A DNA stretch of 64,000 bases from Stenopsyche tienmushanensis (GCA_008973525.1 WACJ01000551.1:434001-498000), one strand, 5' to 3'; positions 1 through 12,930 are shown, counted from the first letter of the stretch. The notes: generated from the letters alone by a model not told the origin. Numbers and translations are program-made.

Positions 1-327
1 TATATTTATAGAAATTATTGCTATTGCCGAAGAAACTTTTTGCCTCGTATAACATCAAATTATATAAAATTAATAATTGGAAAAAATATACATTACTTTA
101 ATTTTGGGAGAGCATAGAAGTCCTAAGATGGACCTAAGGCGGATCCCGTATTCGAAACAAAACATCTGTCTTGAAAGGCATATAATATTGCCACCGTAAA
201 CATCTGCATGTATAAGTTCTAAGCTAAGCAAGAACTATACAAACGAATGTAGTAACCGAAGAGACAAAACGATTGTAAAGTATAATCATCAAAATACAAT
301 GATTTGACAGATGATGCCATTACATTT

Positions 328-420
328 GGGAGAGCGTTGAAGTTGTCCTAAGAGGGACTGAAATACTGCGCGGGAGTTTGGTGGGACACATCATCGAGAC
401 AATTATAACATCCGGTCTCG
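328..420 (+). repeat. Family A box, outlying copy
   Basis: A divergent copy of the array box upstream of the regular units. It keeps GTCC...GGAC and the TCGAGAC...GTCTCGA arms, although the loop and flanks differ. A still older copy near 106-165 keeps arms that pair through one G:U and one mismatch. Confidence 0.75.
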
Positions 421-2926
421 ATAGATGTTAAAGGATGACAACATAAAAACCGATTAAGAGAAATCAAACAGAATGTGTTATCAACAGACTTTATGTGACA
501 AATAAAACACAATATGCAATGAACAGAGCCATTTTTACGCAAATGAATTAACAACCGGGAAAAGAAATCATCCCTTTATTGCATCGACATTAATAATGAT
601 ATCATGATATATAAACAGCAGCATTAATTATTCACAGAAAATATGCAAATGTGTCAAAAACCAAAGTAATAATTTAAGCGTGTGATTTTATAAAAAAACT
701 TTATATGTGCGTATGAAATTTCCATAGCAGTAATTCAATTTCGAAAAAGATTTTCATCTGAATGATTCGTCAAAAGTACTTAAAAGTACGATAAAATCAG
801 GAGTTCAACAAAATATTCACCAGAGAGTCATCATTAAGTTCTGGGAGAGCGCAGAAGTTGTCCTAAGATGGATTGAAATACTGCGCGGGAGTTGGGTGGG
901 TCCATCCTCGAGACAGTACTCATATCATGTCTCGATGGTTGATAAACTAAAAGGGTTTCAACATCCATGTCTATAACAATAAATAAAAAGTGTTAAAAAG
1001 AGTAGATTAACGAAAAGAAAACGCAGGTTTTATTTAATATCACCATACTAAAATGCAAACATGGGATTTTGTTGCAGATTATAACAAATGCATTCGAAAA
1101 ATCATTTGAGCCAAAGATTCCTACAACAGTTTCTTCAATAAAAATAAAAAAAATCATATATAATATCTAATGATACAACATTGGATTAAAAATGTATCCA
1201 ACAAAGATAGTCATCGTTTGATTATGGGAGAGCGCTGAAGTTGTCCTAAGATGGACTGAAATACTGCGCGGGAGTTGGGCGGGTCCATCCTCGAGACAAT
1301 ATTAACATCAATGTCTCGATGGATGCTAAACGATGACATCTTCAACACCCATGTCTATAACTAGAAACAAGGAAACTACGTGTCTCGAGGAGTTTGCTTA
1401 TTTCTCTTGATGGTCAAAAATTATTTGGAATATGCGTTATTTTATGCTGGATTCAAACATATAACAGACGAAATGCAATAAATACATATTAATCGTTATG
1501 GATCAATTCAAAGAAGATAGACAGAAAGAACAGTATTTTGCCGCATAAATAACAACGATAAAATGGATTTTAAAGGAATATAAGGAATTAAACATCGACG
1601 AAGATAAAGCAGATTTTTACTGATACTACTAAAACAATACCTATGCTCAAGATCTCAATGCATTATATTAAAAATTTACCTCAATCGTCTATTGTTTCAA
1701 CGTTTGGAAAAACCATCTAAATACCTATGCTATAAAGACATGAATTAACAATACCTTCGACAACAAAGTCGTCGTTCGATGCTGGGAGAGCGCTGAAGTT
1801 GTCCTAAGATGGACTGAAATACTGCGCGGGAGTTGGGTGGGATCCATCCTCGAGACAAAAGCATCCATGTCTCGATGGACGCTGAACGATGACAGCTTCA
1901 ACACCCATGTCTATGATTAGAGATAGGCAAACTATCATGGAACACTGGTTTGCCTATTTCTTTTGATATCCATGCATTATTTCGAATGTACGTTACATCA
2001 ATCTGGATTCAAACATACAATAGACCAAACGCAACAGATCCAACCATCAATCGTCATGACGAAATTTAAGCCAGATAGATAGAATGATCAGTATTTTGCC
2101 ATTTAAATAACAACGATGGAATGGACTTGAAAGGAATATATGGAATTCAACATCGACGAAGATAAAGCAGAGTTTTACTGATACTACTAAAGCAACACCC
2201 ATGCTCGGGATCTCAAGGCATTATATTTGAAATTTACCTCAATCGTCTATTGTAACAAGCCAAAGATTTTAACAACAGTTTCAACGTTTGGAATAAGCCA
2301 TCTAAATACCTGTGCTATATAGACATTCAATAACAATACGTTCGACAACATAGTCGTTGTTCGATGCGGGGAGAGCGCTGAAGTTGTCCTAAGATGGGCT
2401 GAAATACTGCGCGGGAGTTGGGTGGGATCCATCCTCGAGACATAAGCATCCATGTCTCGATGGACGCTGAGCAATGACAGCTTCAACTGCCATGTCTATG
2501 ATTAGAGATAGGCAAACTATCATGCAGCACTGGTTTGCCTATTTCTTTTGATATCCATGCATTATTTCGAATGTACGTTACATTAATCTGGATTCAAACA
2601 TACAATAGACCAAACGCAACAGATCCAACCATCAATCGTCATGACGAAATTTAAGCCAGATAGATAGAATGATCAGTATTTTGCCATATAAATAACAACG
2701 ATGGAATGGGCTTGAAAGGAATATATGGAATTCAACATCGATGAAGATAAAGCAGATTTTTACTGATACTACTAAAATAACACCCATGCTCGGGATCTCA
2801 AGGCATTATATTTGAAATTTACCTCAATCGTCTATTGTTTCAACGTTTGGAAAAACCATCTAAATAACTCTGCTATAAAGACATGTATTAACAATACCTT
2901 CGACAACATAGTCGTCGTTTTATGCT

Positions 2927-3100
2927 GGGAGAGCGCTGAAGTTGTCCTAAGATGGACTGAAATACTGCGCGGGAGTTGGGTGGGATCCATCCTCGAGACA
3001 TAAGCATCCATGTCTCGATGGACGCTGAACGATGACAGCTTCAACACCCATGTCTATGATTAGAGATAGGCAAACTCTCATGGAACACCGGTTTGCCTAT
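2927..3100 (+). repeat. Representative family A unit head: GC box and two hairpins
   Basis: The GC box starts here with GAGCGCTGAAG, followed by GTCC-TAAGAT-GGAC, then TGCGCGGGAG and TTGGGTGGG. The arms TCGAGACA and TGTCTCGA enclose a 10-nt loop. Downstream, GATAGGCAAAC pairs with GGTTTGCCTATTTC across a loop of about 15 nt. The same order recurs in neighbouring units. Confidence 0.85.
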
Positions 3101-5243
3101 TTCTTTTGATATCCATGCATTATTTCGAATGTATGTTACTTTAATCTGGATTCAAACATATAATAGACTAAACGCAACAGATCCAACCATCAACCGTCAT
3201 GACGAAATTTAAGCCAGATAGAAAGAATGATCAGTATTTTGCCGTATAAATAACAACGATAAAATGGACTTTAAAGGAATATGTGGAATTCAACATCGAC
3301 GAAGAAAAAGCAGATTTTTACTGATACTACTAAAACATCACCCACGCTCGGGATCTCAATGCATTATATCAAAAATTTACCTCAATCGTCTATTGTAACA
3401 TGCCAAAGATTTTAACAACAGTTTCAACATTTGGAAAAACCATCTAAATACCTGTACTATAAAGACATGAATTAACAATACTTTCGACAACATAGTCATC
3501 GTTTTATGCTGGGAGAGCGCTGAAGTTGTCCTAAGATGGACTGAAATACTGCGCGGGAGTTGGGTGGGATCCATCCTCGAGACATAAGCATCCATGTCTC
3601 GATGGACGCTGAACGATGACAGCTTCAACACCCATGTCTATGATTAGAGATAGGCAAACTCTCATGGAACACCGGTTTGCCTATTTCTTTTGATATCCAT
3701 GCATTATTTCGAATGTATGTTACTTTAATCTGGATTCAAACATATAATAGACTAAACGCAACAGATCCAACCATCAACCGTCATGACGAAATTTAAGCCA
3801 GATAGACAGAATGATCAGTATTTTCCCATATAAATAACAACGATGGAATGGGCTTAAAAGGAATATATGGAATTCAACATCGACGAAGATAAAGCAGAGT
3901 TTTACTGATACTACTAAAACAACAACCATGCTCGGGATCTCAAGGCATTATATTTGAAATTTACCTCAATCGTCTATTGTAACAAGCCAAAGATTTTAAC
4001 AACAGTTTCAACTTTTGGAAAAACCATCTAAATACCTGTGCATAAAGATATGAATTAACAATACCTTCGACATCATAGTCGTCGTTCGATGCTGGGAGAG
4101 CGCCGAAGTTGTCCTAAGATGGACTGAAATACTGCGCGGGAGTTGGGTGGGATACATCCTCGAGACATAAGCATCCATGTCTCGATGGATGCTGAACAAT
4201 GACAGCTTCAACACCCATGTCTATGATTAGAGATAGGCAAACTCTCATGGAACACTGGTTTACCTATTTCTTTTGATATCCATGCATTATTTCGAATGTA
4301 CCTTACATTAATCTGGATTTAAACGTACAATAGACCAAACGCAACAGATCCAACCATCAACCGTCATGACGAAATTTAAGCCAGATAGACAGAATGATCA
4401 GTATTTTCCCATATAAATAACAACGATGGAATGGGCTTAAAAGGAATATATGGAATTCAACATCGACGAAGATAAAGCAGAGTTTTACTGATACTACTAA
4501 AACAACAACCTTGCTCGGGATCTCAAGGCATTATATTTGAAATTTACCTCAATCGTCTATTGTAACAAGCCAAAGATTTTAACAACAGTTTCAACTTTTG
4601 GAAAAACCATCTAAATACCTGTGCATAAAGATATGAATTAACAATACCTTCGACATCATAGTCGTCGTTCGATGCTGGGAGAGCGCTGAAGTTGACCTAA
4701 GATGGACTGAAATACTGCGCGGGAGTTGGGTGGGATCCATCCTCGAGACATAAGCATCCATGTCTCGATGGATGCTGAACGATGACAGCTTCAACACCCA
4801 TGTCTATGATTAGAAATAGGCAAACTGTTACGGAAGACCGGCTTGTCTATTTTTGTTGATATCCATGCATTATTTCGAATGTACGTTACATTAATTTGGA
4901 TTCAAACATACAATAGCCCAAATGCAACAGATCCAACCATCAACCGTCATGACGAAATTTAAGCCAGATAGAAAGAATGATCAGTATTTTGCCGTATATA
5001 TAACAACGATGAAAGGGATTTTAATGGAATACAAGGAATTAAACATCGACGAAGACAAAGAAGATTTTTACTGATACTACTAAAACAACACCCACGCTCG
5101 GGATCTTAATGCATTATATCAAAAAATTACCTCAATCGTCTATTGTAACAAGCCAAAATTTTTAAAAACAGTTTCAACATTTGGAAAAACCATCTAAATA
5201 CCTGTACTATATAGACATGAATTAACAATACTTTCGACAACAT

Positions 5244-7157
5244 AGTCGTCGTTTTATGCTGGGAGAGCGCTGAAGTTGTCCTAAGATGGACTGAAATACT
5301 GCGCGGGAGTTGGGTGGGACCCTCCTCGAGACATAAGCATCCATGTCTCGATGGATGTTGAACGATGACAGCTTCAACACCCATGTCTATGATTAGAAAT
5401 AGGCAAACTGTTACGGAAGACCGGCTTGTCTATTTTTGTTGATATCCATGCATTATTTCGAATGTACGTTACATTAATTTGGATTCAAACATACAATAGC
5501 CCAAATGCAACAGATCCAACCATCAACCGTCATGACGAAATTTAAGCCAGATAGAAAGAATGATCAGTATTTTGCCGTATATATAACAACGATGAAAGGG
5601 ATTTTAATGGAATACAAGGAATTAAACATCGACGAAGACAAAGAAGATTTTTACTGATACTACTAAAACAACACCCACGCTCGGGATCTCAATGCATTAT
5701 ATCAAAAAATTACCTCAATCGTCTATTGTAACAAGCCAAAATTTTTAAAAACAGTTTCAACATTTGGAAAAACCATCTAAATACCTGTACTATATAGACA
5801 TGAATTAACAATACTTTCGACAACATAGTCGTCGTTTTATGCTGGGAGAGCGCTGAAGTTGTCCTAAGATGGACTGAAATACTGCGCGGGAGTTGGGTGG
5901 GACCCTCCTCGAGACATAAGCATCCATGTCTCGATGGATGTTGAACGATGACAGCTTCAACACCCATGTCTATGATTAGAAATAGGCAAACTGTTACGGA
6001 AGACCGGCTTGTCTATTTTTGTTGATATCCATGCATTATTTCGAATGTACGTTACATTAATTTGGATTCAAACATACAATAGCCCAAATGCAACAGATCC
6101 AACCATCAACCGTCATGACGAAATTTAAGCCAGATAGAAAGAATGATCAGTATTTTGCCGTATATATAACAACGATGAAAGGGATTTTAATGGAATACAA
6201 GGAATTAAACATCGACGAAGACAAAGAAGATTTTTACTGATACTACTAAAACAACACCCACGCTCGGGATCTCAATGCATTATATCAAAAAATTACCTCA
6301 ATCGTCTATTGTAACAAGCCAAAGATTTTAAAAAAAGTTTCAACATTTGGAAAAACCATCTAAATACCTGTACTATATAGACATGAATTAACAATACTTT
6401 CGACAACATAGTCGTCGTTTTATGCTGGGAGAGCGCTGAAGTTGTCCTAAGATGGACTGAAATACTGCGCGGGAGTTGGGTGGGACCCTCCTCGAGACAT
6501 AAGCATCCATGTCTCGATGGATGTTGAACGATGACAGCTTCAACACCCATGTCTATGATTAGAAATAGGCAAACTGTTACGGAAGACCGGCTTGTCTATT
6601 TTTGTTGATATCCATGCATTATTTCGAATGTATGTTATGTTTATCTGGATTCAAAAATACAATAGACCAAATGCATCAGATCCAATCATCAGCCGTCATG
6701 ACGAAATTTAAGCCAGATAGAAAGAATGATCAGTATTTTGCCGTATATATAACAACGATGAAAGGGATTTTAATGGAATAAAAGGAATTAAACGTCAACA
6801 AAGATAAAGCAGATTTTTACTGATACTACTAAAACATCACCCACGCTCGGGATCTCAATGCATTATATCAAAAAATTACCTCAATCGTCTATTGTAACAA
6901 GCCAAAATTTTTAAAAACAGTTTCAACATTTGGAAAAACCATCTAAATACCTGTACTATATAGACATGAATTAACAATACTTTCGACAACATAGTCGTCG
7001 TTTTATGCTGGGAGAGCGCTGAAGTTGTCCTAAGATGGACTGAAATAGTGCGCGGGAGTTGGGTGGGATCCATCCTCGAGACATAAGCATCCATGTCTCG
7101 ATGGATGTTGAATGATGACAGCTTCAACACCCTATGTCTATGATTAGAAATAGGCAA
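5244..7157 (+). repeat. Near-identical family A units (recent expansion)
   Basis: The units with boxes at 5261, 5844, 6427 and 7010 are nearly identical over long stretches and spaced exactly 583 bp. Older units further left differ at many sites. The first three share a shortened form of the box (GGGACCCTCCTC instead of GGGATCCATCCTC). That shifts the overlapping minus-strand reading frame without touching the hairpin arms. This indicates recent unequal crossing-over or gene conversion at the right end of the array. Confidence 0.85.
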
Positions 7158-8227
7158 ACTGTTACGGAAGACCGGCTTGTCTATTTTTGTTGATATCCAT
7201 GTATTATTTCGAATGTATGTTATGTTTATATGGATTCAAACATATAACAGACCAAATGCAACAGATCCAATCATCAACCGTCATGACGAAATTTAAGCCA
7301 GATAGAAAGAATGATCAGTATTTTGCCGTATAAGTAACAACAATGAATAAACTTTAAAACAATATAAAGAATAGAACCAACAACAACAAAAACATATGAA
7401 AAATCATCTAAGGCGAAGATTTCTACAATATTTTCTTTAATATCCAAAATCATCTGAAAGCTCCAATAATAAAATAATGAATTAACAACACATTCCACAA
7501 AGATATCGTCGTTTAATTCTGGGAGAGCGCTGAAGTTGTCTTAAGAAGGACTGAAATACTGCGCGGGAGTTTGGGTGGGTCCGTCCTCGAGACAATCGTT
7601 ATATTCATGTCTCGATGAACACTAAATGATGAAAATTTATTCCCTAATTGGTAATAATCAAACTCAATTTTTAACGGTAATTTATTTTTCTTCTGTGTTT
7701 ATATCGACCATGAAATTGAATTGAAATTCTATAGATGAATATGGAAATTTAATGGGATGTCCGAAATACACTACTTATAATGCAGCAAATACAACCATTA
7801 ATAGGCATGAACGTATTCAAATCAGAATTTCTAAAACTCGTTTTGTCATCGTGGAAACTATGAAATATTAATAACAAGATTACACTGTTGAAAAATATAA
7901 TTTATTATATGGACATTTGGAATTTTCAAAGTATATAAATAGCACATTTTAATGCTATTAATAAAAAAGCCATGATATCTTCAACATCAAACCCTATAAT
8001 TTGAGATGAGAAACATCAAAGATTTTTTGGCGCTTAAGTTGAATATTAAACTACAACTCCTGATGTAATAAATTCAACTATAATTCAGTATGAACAGAAT
8101 TGAACTAAAGTAAAATGGAATTCATTATGCGTACATTTTAAGTTTCCAAAGCAGAGAAACAAAGAATTTTAATGCTGTTACTATTAAATGATAAATCGTT
8201 TAAAACTAAGATATCTTCAAGACTAAT

Positions 8228-8290
8228 GCCTACAATTTGAGATAAGTAAACCCATAGAGAGACAGGTTTGCTTATTTTTATTGTTAGTCA
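8228..8290 (+). repeat. A' hairpin, copy 1
   Basis: GTAAACC pairs with GGTTTGC (one U:G) around the invariant loop CATAGAGAGACA. It lies in a repeat unit of about 330 bp containing 'ATATCTTCAA' upstream and a GTCATTTAATATGGA stretch downstream. Together with the next three copies it forms a short tandem series following the family A array. Confidence 0.75.
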
Positions 8291-8574
8291 TTTAATATGG
8301 AACGTATGACACTTCAAACGGATGTTAAACTACAATTTTGAATGCATCAACTGCATCCATAATTCAGTATGAACAAGTTCATATTCGAATAAAAAGATCT
8401 GTTTGTTATCATGGAAATGATAATTATGAAATATCAATAACAGGATGAACTATCGAAAAATATAATTCAAATACGTGCATCTGGAACTTTCGAAGCATAT
8501 AAACAGATAATTTCAACGTTGATACTTCTGATGTATAAATCATAAAAAAAACTATGATGTCTTCAACACCAATG

Positions 8575-8640
8575 TCTATAAATTGAGATGGGCAAACCCA
8601 TAGAGAGACAGGTTTGCTTATTTTTCTTTAAAGTCGTACA
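8575..8640 (+). repeat. A' hairpin, copy 2
   Basis: GCAAACC pairs perfectly with GGTTTGC around the same CATAGAGAGACA loop. Flanks match copy 1. Confidence 0.8.
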
Positions 8641-8904
8641 ATATGGATCGTATGGCAATATAATTGGATGTCAAATTACAACCCATAATGCAACAATTAT
8701 AACCATGATTCAGATTCAAATAAAAAAATCAGTTTATCATCGTGGAATTATTAACAAATATGAAATATTGATAACGGGATTGAACTGTCGAAAAATAAAT
8801 TTTGTTAATGTATACCTGGAACATTCAGAACATGCAAACATATTATTTTATTGCTGTTAGTATTCGATGATAAATCATAAAAAAAATATGATATCTTCAA
8901 CATC

Positions 8905-8965
8905 AATGCCTATAAATTGAGATGAGCAAGCCCATAGAGAGACAGGCTTGCTTATTTAATTTAAT
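8905..8965 (+). repeat. A' hairpin, copy 3 (compensatory change)
   Basis: GCAAGCC pairs perfectly with GGCTTGC. Relative to copy 2 an A:U pair has become G:C, with both arms changed; the loop CATAGAGAGACA is unchanged. Confidence 0.8.
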
Positions 8966-9164
8966 AGTCATTTAATATCGAGCGTATGGCAATTCAATAG
9001 GATGTTAGACTACAAATCCTAATGCAACTATAATTCAGTATGGATTATTGATAAATGGAATTAATTTTATATGTAACTGTAATTTTATAGCATAGCATAA
9101 ACAGAGATCTTTAACACTGTTACTTCCAATGGATACATCATGAATAACTATGATATTTTCAATA

Positions 9165-9225
9165 TCAATGCCTTTGACTTGAGATGAGCAAATCCATAGA
9201 GAGACAGATTTGCTTATTTTTTTTA
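9165..9225 (+). repeat. A' hairpin, copy 4 (second compensatory change)
   Basis: GCAAATC pairs perfectly with GATTTGC. Relative to copy 2 a C:G pair has become U:A, again with both arms changed and the loop preserved. Confidence 0.8.
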
Positions 9226-9503
9226 AAGTCATTCAATATTGAGCGTATGGCACTTCAATTGGATGCTAAACATAAACTACTCCTAATGGATAAATGCAAC
9301 TAAAAATGTACATGAATACAGGCAGATTATATTGAATTAATAAGCTTACCAACGTTTTAATATCGATCATGAAATATACAAAGAATATCCAGTATAAATC
9401 CAATAATTAACGATTCAATCTATGATCTATGGTCTAATATGGTCAAAATAATAAAAATACCGAATGCTATACATTTTGGCAAGATTTTCACTGTGTTATT
9501 TTT

Positions 9504-9600
9504 GGCGGTGCGCAAAAGTTGTCCCAAATAGGACTGAAATATTGCGTGGGACAGAGGTGGGTCACTCACTCGAGACATTTAAAATCCAAGTCTCGACGTT
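9504..9600 (+). repeat. A'' divergent GC box 1
   Basis: A divergent family A box: GTGCGC, then GTCCCAAATAGGAC (hairpin retained), GCGTGGGA, GTGGG, then CGAGAC...GTCTCG arms. It links the tandem array with the more divergent boxes that follow. Confidence 0.75.
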
Positions 9601-9850
9601 ATGCCAACTTCAAACACCTATAGGCATCATATTCTTGGAAACTGAAGCTTTAATCCATAGCCACGTATTACAACTGCATCCGAGATTCATTCGCATAACA
9701 CCATCAACCAATGGACTATTATCAGCACAAAACCAAGATCTCAGTTCAGCGAACATTTGAGTTATTCTGGCATCGTCTGCATTGTGGTAAATTATGCATT
9801 CAAGACTGATTGAGGGCCATCTATAAAATGACGTTTTAACATCTGTGGGC

Positions 9851-9903
9851 GTGTGCGCTGAATTTACCAACTACCCTTATAAAGCGCGGGAACAGGAGGG
9901 GTG
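9851..9903 (+). repeat. A'' divergent GC box 2
   Basis: GTGCGCT, 23 nt of unrelated sequence, then AGCGCGGGAA and GAGGGGTGG. The five-base GCGCT/AGCGC arms are exact although the loop has no resemblance to box 1. Confidence 0.65.
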
Positions 9904-10016
9904 GTCTTGATGATAAATTTGCCCGAAGAATTCGATGCCGTTCAATTTATTATTTGAACAGCCATTTTATCAAAGCAAAATTGATTGGAATTACCCGGTG
10001 GACATTTTAGATGAAA

Positions 10017-10330
10017 TTTCAAACTACAGTTCATTGATTCCGTGTTGCCCTCGGGATACATTTACATAACATCTATGTGCGTGCGCTGGACTCGTGCTAC
10101 AATCGGCTTAAAGACAGCGCGGGAAAGGGAATGCTATCATCCTGAGGGTACAATATTTCAAACTACAGTTCCAAGATCCAGTATTGCCCCCAGAGTATAT
10201 TTATTCGTCATCCATGACTCGCATAAAGCGGGGGGTATTATCCCGAAGACACATTCAAACACCAATTCAAACAACAGTTACAAGATCCGCTGTTGTAATC
10301 GGGATGTATGTATTTAAGATCTGTGTGTGT
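10017..10330 (+). repeat. Imperfect tandem repeat with A'' box 3
   Basis: Three imperfect copies begin TTCAAACTACAGTT or similar near 10017, 10157 and 10262. Each continues with a GATCC-like stretch, a 'GTTG' segment and TATTTA or CATTTA. The second A''-type stem (10083-10120: GCGCT...AGCGCGGGAAA) lies between copies 1 and 2. Small ORFs across the stretch show no recognisable protein. Confidence 0.55.
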
Positions 10331-10638
10331 GAGCACTGGAGTTGTACTACAAGCAATTCACTCATTGGGCTGTTTGTAGGCTTGTGGGTTGCACTACAAT
10401 CACCTCAATGAGAGTGCGGGAGAGCGGAGGGTAAAGCCCCAAGGGGACATTTAAACATCTTCTTCATAAAACCATCTTCATGAAGAGCTATGGTCGCTTT
10501 GTCGTCTTGCATCCAGTGTCAGTGCAGGATTGTAACGCCACCGATTTATAAACATCTCAGCACTTGGGGCAACATTATTAGTAATAGATTACAGTATAAG
10601 ATTAGAATACATAGATGTACGTTGATATTTTTATGGGA

Positions 10639-10705
10639 GTGCGCTAGTCCACCATCTTAAGAAGCGCGGGAACGAGGTGGGGCTGTCCCCGGGGTAATTT
10701 AAACA
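10639..10705 (+). repeat. A'' divergent GC box 4
   Basis: GTGCGCT, 17-nt loop, AGCGCGGGAA, then GAGGTGGGG and a TGTCCCCGGGG palindrome. The stem arms are exact. A more decayed box without a clear stem lies at about 10387-10440. Confidence 0.65.
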
Positions 10706-10770
10706 CCTAACTGTGTGATTAAAGTTGATTTTTTGAGAGGCATTATCGACTAAATAATGCAGTTATGCGC

Positions 10771-10830
10771 GTGCGCTGAATTCAAAACAGCGCGGGAAAG
10801 TGGCGGAAATCCCGGGGACAAATAATAACA
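10771..10830 (+). repeat. A'' divergent GC box 5
   Basis: GTGCGCT, short 11-nt loop, AGCGCGGGAAAGTGG, then TCCCGGGGACA. Same order of motifs as box 4, with a shorter loop. Confidence 0.65.
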
Positions 10831-11068
10831 ACATCAAATTCAAATGTCGTCTGTGTCAATATGTTAACTATTCGAAGAGCTGAATTGTCATATCTTTGAG
10901 CGAAGATTATGAAGAGTGTATTTTAAAGCATGCCGTTGTGCAATTTGAAGCCTGCTGATGTGGTTAGCAGCCTCGGGACAAATGTATTCAACATCTATTT
11001 CAAACATCGAAGCACGGCGTTGGAAGGAGGCCATTTGAAGGAGCAGGTCGCCTTTTAGTCGCGCGGTA

Positions 11069-11145
11069 TGTGCGCGCGCAGCAGTCGAGTCATCGACTTT
11101 GAGATGGCGCGGGAGTGCGGCGGGAGCTGTCCCGGGATGCAGCCT
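11069..11145 (+). repeat. A'' divergent GC box 6
   Basis: TGCGCGCGCA followed by an internal hairpin TCGAGT...ACTTTGA, then GGCGCGGGAGTGCGG and GTCCCGGGA. It is the most GC-rich member of the series. Confidence 0.6.
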
Positions 11146-11927
11146 ATGTACATAAACATCGTGTTCATTGTGGCTCCTTAATGAGACTTTTCATTAAAAT
11201 AGAAGTGATTTGGCATACATCGGCATATCACGCTGATTTTAGTGAATTGGGACAAGTAGGAATAAGATGAAATCAGTTGTGTTACAAGATGCATGCACAA
11301 CGGGCACATTCGACGTTTTGTATATTTGGCATATTAGCAAAAATATACACAACGTCGATTGAATATGCTTTGAATATTTTATAATCTAATTGGTAGTTGA
11401 GAGAATCTACCAACGCGAATAGGATATGATTGATTAAGATCCTTCGAATATCGCTTGAATGCTTGAATTTTTTAGGATTTACATATCACATTGAGTAGTC
11501 GCTTAGCCATTTAAATATTCTATTCTATTATCCAACGGCACTCTCATAAACAGCTTCTCTATAAGGGTGTCGGATTTATTGAATAATTGGGATACAACCG
11601 AAATTATCCATCAATTGTTCAATAAATCAAAAACTATGTGTAACTATAAATACAAATATTTTACTTTATTGCTTATATTGATGCCGGATTGTGACAATAA
11701 GATACTCTATATGCGTAAATCAATGGTGATTCCACGGACTAAAACCTCCATCAGATATTGTCATTGGATGATTTTGCAAACCTTGCCGATGCGGGTACAA
11801 TTAAAGCACATCCAGTGCCAATTTCAACCATACTATCGTCAATCCCAGCGGTCATGTCCTCGTTTCGACGCCGAGTTTTATTTCGACACCTCAATCATTG
11901 CCATTCTTAGAATCAGTCCGTCTATTG

Positions 11928-11995
11928 GGGTTTTTCCGCCACTATCATTGAACGACAGTGGTTTTTCCGCCACTATCATTGAACGACAGTGGTGG
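11928..11995 (+). repeat. Tandem duplication of a 31-bp segment
   Basis: The segment TTTTTCCGCCACTATCATTG...CAGTGG occurs twice head to tail. Each copy contains an inverted pair CCACT...AGTGG. It sits inside a 190-codon plus-strand ORF (11567-12139) that has no recognisable domains and is probably fortuitous. Confidence 0.7.
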
Positions 11996-12139
11996 GAAAA
12001 CTTGCACAGAAACGCATGCAATTTTTTACCAATGAAATTCAAAAGTTTCGATTGCAAAATTTTGAACATCCACTTGAATAGCCGGTTAAATCATGATTTT
12101 CGTTGTACAAAATCAATATTCAGGATTACAGCGGATTGA

Positions 12140-12930
12140 AATTTGGACATCGTCATTGGGATTGCGATTTTGTCTCTGTCCATTTTAATTGTTCTTAATT
12201 ACAGCGTATTATTTACAATGTGGATAGGCAACATTGTTATGGATTGATATTGGGTATTTATCCGATGCAATTTCCAGCCGGTACAATATCTATTGACTTG
12301 TATAACAGCGGATATTGAAGATCCTCCAGGCATTGCATGAGGATGCTGACTGACATCCTCAGCAATAAATGCACGCTGTTATATCGCTTGAATATGTCCG
12401 GGAACACTTAATAACAAATTTGTGACGACTCGAAGAATCATCTTAATAAACACGAAAAGAAAATCGATTTGCCTCCGGGTCACGCATTGGATGATCTTCT
12501 CGATATGATCAAATGCGATTTATGCCCGTCTGAAAGCAAACAGTGCAAGATTCTTCAAAACCAATGATGGACAACAACAAAATTATTCCCCATGAATTTA
12601 CCCGAAAGGTCAAATTCCGACTATGTTGTACTTTCTTTATATTTTCCAATACAGTTCGATAATTTTGTTTGAATTCCCCTTTTCACGTATTCTTCGATGT
12701 TGACACTGGTCACATCAAGGCATATATGCCAATCGAGAGACGCTCATTCACAATGTTAGACAGGCTTTTTATTGTCTATTTGACATTGAACATAGGCAAA
12801 CCATGAAATTCATTTCTTGTACAATTCCCGCATTTATTTATAAATATTCCCGGTTTTTCTTTATTTTTGGTTGTTTATGGGAATGAGCCTTCCTCTCAGA
12901 GGACATTTTCTATGCATTTTGCGTAGTTGT
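12140..12930. other. Intergenic stretch with one stable hairpin
   Basis: I see no gene here. A perfect hairpin GAGGATG-CTGACTGA-CATCCTC lies near 12340-12362. Near 12790 the words TAGACAGGC and ATAGGCAAACC recall the second hairpin of family A, too decayed to call with confidence. Confidence 0.4.

Larger units (their letters stand above)
104..7650 (+). repeat. Family A tandem array (583-bp units, GC box plus hairpins)
   Basis: About 15 repeat units can be anchored by a GC-rich box beginning GGGAGAGCG. The boxes start near 106 (divergent), 328, 843, 1226, 1784, 2368, 2927, 3511, 4094, 4677, 5261, 5844, 6427, 7010 and 7521. Spacing settles at 583-584 bp from 2927 to 7010; earlier units are 383 to 584 bp and the last is 511 bp. 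Each box holds GCGC...GCGC, a small GTCC...GGAC hairpin, GGGAGTTGGGTGGG and TCGAGACA...TGTCTCGA arms. About 70 bp further on, most units carry a second hairpin, ATAGGCAAAC...GTTTGCCTAT. A repeated minus-strand ORF of 68-93 codons overlaps the box, but unit-specific indels change its frame, so I read the array as noncoding. The A/T-rich remainder of each unit has no recognised gene. Confidence 0.9.

Noticed and set aside
2247..7157. Repeated minus-strand ORFs of 68-93 codons in the family A units as a tandem protein family
   Set aside because: They lie antisense to the GC box, change frame between units through small indels, have no signal peptide or domain, and are explained by recent duplication of the unit.
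328..9225. CRISPR array
   Set aside because: Repeats are hundreds of bp, the DNA is eukaryotic with introns and retrotransposons, and no cas genes are present.
11567..12139. 190-codon ORF as a protein gene
   Set aside because: It contains a direct 31-bp duplication, no recognisable domain and no splice or start context; probably chance.
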